A DNA stretch of 9,868 nt from Methanobacteriota archaeon (GTDB lineage: Archaea > Thermoplasmatota > Poseidoniia > Poseidoniales > Poseidoniaceae). The DNA is taken from NCBI GenBank assembly GCA_002702945.1, contig PADF01000033.1, forward strand, positions 8,052-17,919, in the 5' to 3' direction. Made by a program: the position numbers and the translations under genes. Shown here piece by piece: positions 5,309 through 9,868 of this stretch (positions are counted from its first letter, which is position 1; each line of letters starts with the position of its first letter). The notes beneath the pieces are model-generated. The model saw only the letters and a list, made by a program, of their open reading frames with translations. It made no database searches and was not told the DNA's origin.

Positions 5309-7609
5309 TTATCTGACTCTCGAACCTGTATTTATTTCGCCATCAACTGTAATCAATTTCACATTATCTTCGCCGTCATCTGCAGCAAGCATCATTCCTT
5401 CAGATGTTATACCTCTTAACGGACGTGGTTTGAGATTAGATACGAATACAACAGATTTACCCGTCAATTCTTCAATACTGTAGTATTTTTTAATTCCAGC
5501 GCAAATAGTCCTGCCATCTGGAGTACCATCATCCAAATTTACAACATATAATTTATCGGCATTGGGATGATCTTCAACATTAATAATCTTACCAACTCTA
5601 AGATCAACTTTCATAAATGTATCAAAATCAAGATATTCGATACCTTCTGGTGCTTCATTCATTTTTTTATCTCCTTTTTTCTTCTTTTTGCTACCCTTAA
5701 CAGTGTGTCCTGATTGTACTTCATCATGAGCATTGTCAACCAATGATTGTTCAGAAGATAATATCTCTTCCAAATCAAGTTTCTTAAACAAAGGTTCGGG
5801 TTTACTTTCATTCCATGTCATTTCAACATTCCAATCAATTGCTGAATCCCAATTAACTAAACTTACATCGCCTTCTTGACCCAATGACTCCCAAAGTCTG
5901 GATGCACTGAATGGAAGAAATGGTTGTGAAGTGATAGAGATGAATCTAGCAATTCTCCAACCGAAAGAAAGCATGGCTAGAGAATTACTTCTCTCAATAT
6001 CGTAATTGCTATTTCCAGTATCTGACTCCGATGAAAGATACTTCCATGGCGTGGCATTTTGTAACATCTGATTACCCAATTGCGCTGCATTAATAACGAA
6101 TCTCAACGCTTCCTTGTATCGATGTTTATTTAATGAGTTAGAAATTGAATTGTGTAAATCTTCGAGTTTATTCTGGTACTCAGAGGTCAATTTCAAATCT
6201 TCAAATTGACTTAAAGGTGATTTAGGGTTATCTTCTAATCTAGCACCTAATGTCAATACTCGATGAACAAAATTTCCATAAGCAGCTATTAACTCACTAT
6301 TTATTTTCTCAACGAAATCTGGCCAGTTAAAATCTGTATCATGATTTTCAGGCATATTTATTGAAAGATAATATCTTAGAGTATCAGGGTCGAATTTTTC
6401 TAAAAATGATGGTAGCCAAACAGCATGTTTTCTTGATTTCGAAAATTGCCCTCCTGATAACATCAAATATTCCATTGCAGGGACATTGGTTTCCAATGCC
6501 AAATCACCATTCGTAGGTAATTGTACTTCATCTTCTGAAGTTTTACCGTTAGCTGCATGGTTAAGGCCTAAAATGAGTGCAGGCCAAATAACAGTGTGGA
6601 AAGGTATATTGTCCTTACCTAAGAAATAAAGATGCCTAGGTTGTTCACCATTTTGTCCAATACACCACCAATCTTTCCAAGCTTCTTCTCCTTTCGGATG
6701 ATTGTTGTTCGAAGCAAATTCACTAGCCCATATTTGGGCACAGGTTGAGTATCCTTGAACTGCTTCAAACCAAACATATACGCACTTACCATCCCAATCA
6801 GCATCATCCATAGGAAGTGTAATTCCCCAATTCAAGTCCCTAGTGACAGCTCTTGGTCTTAAGCCCATATCCAACCACTGCTTTGTCATTGCTTTGACAT
6901 TTGATTTCCATACATTTTGACGCGAATCTGCATGCTTTTCTAAGGCATTTTGAAATAAATCTAGTCGATAAAATAGATGGTCAGTATCTCTAACTTCAAT
7001 TGCTGCATCAGGGTTCATCTTTGATTTTGGATTAATAAGTTCAATCGATTCATAAGTTGCACCACATACATCACATTGGTCGCCTCTAGCATCTTCTGCA
7101 GAGCATGATGGACATGTTCCTTCAACATACCTATCAGGAAGGAATCTACCAGAACCATCACTTGAAACTTCATAATACTGTTTCATTGTTTTTCTCTCAA
7201 ATAGACCAGCCTCCATTAATTTACTAAAATTAGATCTAACTATCTTTTTATGTCTGTCATCTGAAGTCCTGTTAAACAAGGAACCTCCAAATTCTATACC
7301 TCTTGGATCGACATTAGGCTCCCATGAACATCCAAGTTTAATAAGCGCATTAGAATTAATTGCATGGAATTTATCAACAATATCTTGAGGGCTGACTCCT
7401 TCTTGTTCAGCGGTTACTGTAATGGGAGTGCCGTGTTCATCTGATCCAGAAACCATTAGGACCTTATTTCCTAGAGCCCTTTCATATCTTGCTTGTATGT
7501 CAGGAGGCAGGTAACATCCAGCAACATGGCCAAGGTGAAGTGGACCATTAGCATATGGCCACGCTACACAAATCAGTACATTTTCTGATTTATCACTTGG
7601 CAAGAACAT
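5309..7609 (-). CDS. metG: Methionyl-tRNA synthetase with fused C-terminal tRNA-binding domain
   Basis: This class I synthetase charges tRNA-Met with methionine. The 766-residue protein carries the HIGH-type motif HLGH at 25-28, a zinc knuckle with Cys166, Cys169, Cys179 and Cys182, the YVWFEAVQGY segment, and the KMSKS-type motif as FSKS at 389-392. The anticodon-binding helical domain follows (about 420-590). After a charged linker with a Lys run (about 639-652) comes an EMAPII/Trbp111-like OB domain (about 655-766) that starts LDFDTFMKVDLRVG and contains HPNADKLY and SNLKPRPLRGITSEGM. In several archaea this OB domain is a separate gene; here it is fused. An in-frame TAA just upstream fixes the ATG at 7609 as the first possible start. 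AGAGGG touches the ATG directly, too close for a normal ribosome site. It is divergent from the CNNM-like gene. Confidence 0.97.
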   Translation of the reverse strand: MFLPSDKSENVLICVAWPYANGPLHLGHVAGCYLPPDIQARYERALGNKVLMVSGSDEHGTPITVTAEQEGVSPQDIVDKFHAINSNALIKLGCSWEPNVDPRGIEFGGSLFNRTSDDRHKKIVRSNFSKLMEAGLFERKTMKQYYEVSSDGSGRFLPDRYVEGTCPSCSAEDARGDQCDVCGATYESIELINPKSKMNPDAAIEVRDTDHLFYRLDLFQNALEKHADSRQNVWKSNVKAMTKQWLDMGLRPRAVTRDLNWGITLPMDDADWDGKCVYVWFEAVQGYSTCAQIWASEFASNNNHPKGEEAWKDWWCIGQNGEQPRHLYFLGKDNIPFHTVIWPALILGLNHAANGKTSEDEVQLPTNGDLALETNVPAMEYLMLSGGQFSKSRKHAVWLPSFLEKFDPDTLRYYLSINMPENHDTDFNWPDFVEKINSELIAAYGNFVHRVLTLGARLEDNPKSPLSQFEDLKLTSEYQNKLEDLHNSISNSLNKHRYKEALRFVINAAQLGNQMLQNATPWKYLSSESDTGNSNYDIERSNSLAMLSFGWRIARFISITSQPFLPFSASRLWESLGQEGDVSLVNWDSAIDWNVEMTWNESKPEPLFKKLDLEEILSSEQSLVDNAHDEVQSGHTVKGSKKKKKGDKKMNEAPEGIEYLDFDTFMKVDLRVGKIINVEDHPNADKLYVVNLDDGTPDGRTICAGIKKYYSIEELTGKSVVFVSNLKPRPLRGITSEGMMLAADDGEDNVKLITVDGEINTGSRVR

Positions 7610-7745
7610 CCCTCTATTTTACCCCAAAGCCAATCGCTTCTTGAGTTTCACCCCTGTAAAATTAAAAATATCTATTTTAATGCGTCATTTTGAATAACTA
7701 CTTGCTTTACGATAAAACAGCCCGGCTAGGAGCCGTCGACTAAAT
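7610..7745. promoter_or_regulatory. Divergent promoter region between metG and the CNNM-like gene
   Basis: This 136-base spacer is AT-rich in its middle (7656-7680), which could provide TATA-like elements in either direction. For metG, TTTTTAATTTTA on the minus strand (about 7657-7668) would give a leader of roughly 30 bases. For the CNNM-like gene, GATAAAA at 7711-7717 has its centre about 32 bases before the ATG at 7746, similar to the spacing seen before PAN and the formiminotransferase. These are inferences from spacing. No small gene is evident. Confidence 0.4.
7723..7735. repeat. Short GC-rich inverted repeat before the CNNM-like gene
   Basis: CGGCT (7723-7727) and AGCCG (7731-7735) form a perfect five-base stem around AGG, ten bases before the ATG at 7746. 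AGGAG (7728-7732), the only Shine-Dalgarno-like sequence here, is split between loop and stem and lies 13 bases from the ATG, farther than usual. The repeat is GC-rich in an AT-rich spacer. It could be an mRNA hairpin or a regulator site, but it is short enough to be chance. Confidence 0.35.
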
Positions 7746-8780
7746 ATGGACTATACATTACTGATATTCTATGCTACACTGGCTCTTGGTGTGTCTTTTA
7801 TTTGTTCTATCTTGGAAGCCGTAGTGCTATCGATGCCTCACACCCACATTGCAGTAATGCAAAAAGATAAATCGAAAATTGCAAAAATGTGGACTAAGCT
7901 GAAAGATGATGATGCTGTAAGGCCATTAACTGCTATTTTGACTTTAAACACCATTGCTCATACTATGGGTGCTGCAGGAGTCGGTTCACAAGTTCAAATT
8001 TTATACGGTGAGGAAGCACTAACTTTTGCATCAGTAATTTTAACTTTAGCTGTTCTTTTCTTATCTGAAATAATACCTAAGACTTTAGGTACTGCTTATT
8101 GGAAACAATTGGCTCCTGTTTCTGGTCATATTCTTTCATTTATGACATCTGCACTTGTTATAATAATCGCACCGATTCAATGGTTAAAAGCGATCTTACC
8201 CAAAGGGTCTCAATCACTAGTAACTAGAGATGATGTTGCTGCATTAGCAGATTTGGGTGAAGAAGAAGGTATTCTTGAAGAAGATGAAGAAACAGTCATA
8301 CACAACCTACTAAGGCTAAGAGAGATTAATGTTGAGGAGGTCATGACTCCAAGAGTTGTAGTTACCTCATTCCAAGAGGATTCGACCATTAAGACAATTC
8401 TAGATGAAAATACAGTTATAAGATTCTCAAGAATACCAGTCTATGGAGAAAGTATTGATGATGTTTCAGGAATTGTGATTCGTTCAGAATTATTAATGGC
8501 GGCGAGTAGAGATGAGTGGGATAGGAAAATATCTGATTTCAAAAAGCCTGTAAAGTCTATCAAAGGTACAAGTTCAGTTGATAATGCACTAGATATGTTC
8601 TTGACACAGAGGCAACAAGTTGCCGTTGTTGTGGATGAATTTGGAGGGACTTCTGGAATTGTTACTATGGAAGATGTTCTAGAAACTCTACTTGGTGAAG
8701 AAATTGTTGACGAACTTGATGAAGTAGACGATATGAGAGAATTAGCAAGAGTTCAAGCAGACAATAATGAAGAAGAATGA
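7746..8780 (+). CDS. DUF21-CBS membrane protein, CNNM/CorC-like (possible Mg2+ transport)
   Basis: The 344-residue protein has the DUF21/CNNM transmembrane domain, with membrane segments at about 4-30, 60-86, 92-112 and 124-150. It carries the family features LEAVVLSM in helix 1, LTLNTIAHTMGAAGVG at 65-80 and SEIIPKTLG at 107-115. A regulatory CBS pair follows: the acidic connector EEEGILEEDEE, MTPR at 200-203, then DEFGGTSGIVTMEDVLE from residue 297. Members of the family bind Mg2+ in the membrane domain and ATP in the CBS pair, and several export Mg2+. The protein ends soon after the second CBS with an acidic tail (EIVDELDEVDD), so the C-terminal CorC_HlyC domain found in many bacterial relatives is absent. 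Short forms like this are known. Ion specificity cannot be told from sequence. Older 'hemolysin' labels for this family are misleading. Confidence 0.9.
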   Translation: MDYTLLIFYATLALGVSFICSILEAVVLSMPHTHIAVMQKDKSKIAKMWTKLKDDDAVRPLTAILTLNTIAHTMGAAGVGSQVQILYGEEALTFASVILTLAVLFLSEIIPKTLGTAYWKQLAPVSGHILSFMTSALVIIIAPIQWLKAILPKGSQSLVTRDDVAALADLGEEEGILEEDEETVIHNLLRLREINVEEVMTPRVVVTSFQEDSTIKTILDENTVIRFSRIPVYGESIDDVSGIVIRSELLMAASRDEWDRKISDFKKPVKSIKGTSSVDNALDMFLTQRQQVAVVVDEFGGTSGIVTMEDVLETLLGEEIVDELDEVDDMRELARVQADNNEEE

Positions 8781-8795
8781 TTATTTCATTTTTTC
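8776..8795 (+). terminator. Possible terminator at the end of the CNNM-like gene
   Basis: AATGA (8776-8780) and TCATT (8786-8790) can pair around TTATT, followed by a run of six T (8789-8794). Archaeal transcription often stops at T-runs, so this may end the CNNM-like transcript. It lies inside the last codons of the converging hydrolase gene. The stem is short and AT-only apart from one pair, so only the T-run is persuasive. Confidence 0.35.
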
Positions 8796-9770
8796 AAGCC
8801 ATTGTTCTATAACTTCGTCTCGCCCTTTATTTTCCCTAGCCCCAGCATGAGATAGATCTTCAATAACAATATTTGTGAGTAATACTTTATTGGTAAAGGA
8901 TTCAATTAACTGATCATAATGGACTTGTCCCAATCTTTCATCATTACCAGCTTGTACGACTAATGTAGGTCTATCTGGTATTCCCCAAATTGGTACATCT
9001 ACCTCTTCAATATTAATGATTGGTGGGAATCCCTTATTTAGATAATTAAAATGAAAACTTAAACGATTCCAAAAACTATTAATCAAGAACTTAGGTACAA
9101 ATAATCTTTGACAGGATTCCTTAAAAATCTCAGAATAACAAGTCATTGGAGATTCTAAAATATAACCTCGAATATATTTGGAATTTCTTAATTTTTCCGA
9201 CTCCCTAGAGTATCTAAGTAAAACAAACGCACCCATGCTATGACCATGAAAATAAATATCAGAGATCTTATCCAAATCACATACTTTATGCAAATTATCA
9301 AATAAATACATGAAATTTCTAGTTGCGACACCTGCATTCCATTTACTTACTCCCTGAGCACTTCCATGGCCAGGTAATTCCATAATCAAAACATGATACC
9401 CTTTTCTGAGAAAAACTTCTGCCCTACCAAGCATCGAAGAAGATCCACTCCTCCATCCATGAATGATAATTGCCAAAGGTGCTTTTCTATCACTAAAATT
9501 CGACACGTAAAAGATATCTGGACCGTCGTGAACTAATGTTCCACTATTCCAGTTTTCACCAGTTAAACTCTTTTTCCTGTTATGAGGTGCGATGAAAGTT
9601 AATGCAACTAAGGATTCTAAATAAGAATTAAACAATAAAACAATTGAAAGAATGATAAGAAAGATAAAAATAAATTTATTCTCTTGATAAAATATGGTTA
9701 AGTAAAAACTTGTTACTGTTAAAAAAATAGCCATAAGGCAAGTAATCCAGCGATTATGTAGGAGATTCAT
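8781..9770 (-). CDS. Membrane-anchored alpha/beta hydrolase
   Basis: From the ATG at 9770 the protein has 329 residues. Two hydrophobic segments (about 8-28 and 33-59, separated by the short charged stretch QENK) form an N-terminal membrane anchor. The alpha/beta-hydrolase domain follows: HGW oxyanion-region motif at 104-106, LPGHGSAQG at 132-140, nucleophile elbow GHSMG with Ser178, likely acid Asp277 in AGNDERLG, and likely catalytic His308 in LSHAG. The full triad is therefore present in canonical order. Related proteins include esterases, lipases and acylglycerol hydrolases, but no substrate can be named. A GTG at 9779 would add three residues. The start has no Shine-Dalgarno and lies 11 bases after the stop of the preceding gene on the same strand. 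The end abuts the CNNM-like gene with no base between them. Confidence 0.87.
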   Translation of the reverse strand: MNLLHNRWITCLMAIFLTVTSFYLTIFYQENKFIFIFLIILSIVLLFNSYLESLVALTFIAPHNRKKSLTGENWNSGTLVHDGPDIFYVSNFSDRKAPLAIIIHGWRSGSSSMLGRAEVFLRKGYHVLIMELPGHGSAQGVSKWNAGVATRNFMYLFDNLHKVCDLDKISDIYFHGHSMGAFVLLRYSRESEKLRNSKYIRGYILESPMTCYSEIFKESCQRLFVPKFLINSFWNRLSFHFNYLNKGFPPIINIEEVDVPIWGIPDRPTLVVQAGNDERLGQVHYDQLIESFTNKVLLTNIVIEDLSHAGARENKGRDEVIEQWLEKMK

Positions 9771-9781
9771 TAGAAACACTA

Positions 9782-9868
9782 CTATTTATCTGCCTTTGCT
9801 TTTGACTTTGGCTTAGCCTTAGCCTTAGCCTTAGCCTTTGGCTTAGCCTTAGCACCATCTTCATCTGA
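9782..9868 (-). CDS. 3' end of a gene with a Lys/Ala/Pro-rich C-terminal tail (truncated by window edge)
   Basis: A minus-strand frame enters at the right edge and ends at TAG (9784-9782). The 28 visible residues begin SDEDG and continue as alternating Lys and Ala with two Pro (KPKAKAKAKAKPKSKAKA), ending ADK. Such basic repeat tails occur on many nucleic-acid-binding and ribosome-associated proteins, but the catalytic or folded part lies outside the window, so no function can be given. The frame is supported by its unbroken codons, its in-frame repeat, and its stop 11 bases before the hydrolase start. The two genes are probably co-transcribed. Confidence 0.65.
   Translation of the reverse strand, partial: SDEDGAKAKPKAKAKAKAKPKSKAKADK
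9807..9854 (-). repeat. Hexanucleotide tandem repeat encoding the Lys/Ala tail
   Basis: Eight units of six bases run end to end. On the plus strand they are TTAGCC (five exact copies), TTAGCA (one) and TTTGGC (two). The unit length is two codons, so copy-number change keeps the reading frame and only alters the tail length. The pattern TTTGGC, TTAGCC appears at both ends of the block, which suggests growth by slippage or duplication. Confidence 0.8.

Noticed and set aside
5660..5695. Programmed frameshift at the A/T-rich Lys run of metG
   Set aside because: The frame runs intact through the run into a complete OB domain, so no shift is needed. The run simply encodes the linker.
9807..9854. 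Telomere-like TTAGCC repeat
   Set aside because: The units match two codons of an unbroken minus-strand frame that ends in a normal stop, so they are coding repeats. The unit also differs from known telomere repeats, and the likely host has a circular chromosome.
1..9868. CRISPR array, insertion sequence, integrase, toxin-antitoxin or phage genes
   Set aside because: No spaced direct repeats, transposase or integrase motifs, or small paired toxin-antitoxin-like genes were seen. Nearly all sequence is accounted for by the listed genes, and the longest gap is 136 bases.

Overview
The window looks like chromosomal DNA of an AT-rich archaeon, most likely a euryarchaeal or Thermoplasmatota-type lineage such as marine Poseidoniia. 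The markers are a proteasome-activating nucleotidase (PAN) with a C-terminal HbYX tail, a zinc-ribbon plus HTH MBF1 factor, and a stand-alone Tsr3 rRNA aminocarboxypropyltransferase. The lineage is an inference from gene content; no rRNA is present.

Layout, left to right. A leftward run (positions 2281 down to 1) encodes MBF1, Tsr3, the formate dehydrogenase accessory sulfurtransferase FdhD, and the N-terminus of a FdhF/YdeP-like molybdopterin oxidoreductase that leaves the window. The first three genes are tightly spaced (0-4 nt), which suggests co-transcription. Starting from the shared intergenic region at about 2282-2368, a rightward run encodes PAN, glutamate formiminotransferase and formiminotetrahydrofolate cyclodeaminase. 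These last two abut exactly and carry out consecutive steps of formimino-group transfer into the folate pool. A large methionyl-tRNA synthetase with a fused C-terminal tRNA-binding OB domain runs leftward (7609-5309). A divergent spacer separates it from a rightward DUF21-CBS (CNNM/CorC-like) membrane protein. A leftward membrane-anchored alpha/beta hydrolase follows, then the 3' end of a gene with a Lys/Ala/Pro repeat tail.

The genes are mostly housekeeping. FdhD and the YdeP-like protein form a plausible functional pair, because FdhD-type proteins sulfurate the molybdenum cofactor of this oxidoreductase class. Genes inside operons tend to have Shine-Dalgarno-like sequences, while genes behind a spacer have TATA-like boxes and no clear Shine-Dalgarno, which suggests mixed leadered and leaderless initiation. 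Two convergent gene pairs end 0-1 nt apart.

I found no CRISPR array, mobile element, tRNA or rRNA, and no convincing new multigene system. The most unusual point is fdhD: it has no ATG, GTG or TTG upstream of its conserved N-terminal region, but it has a strong Shine-Dalgarno in front of an in-frame ATT codon.
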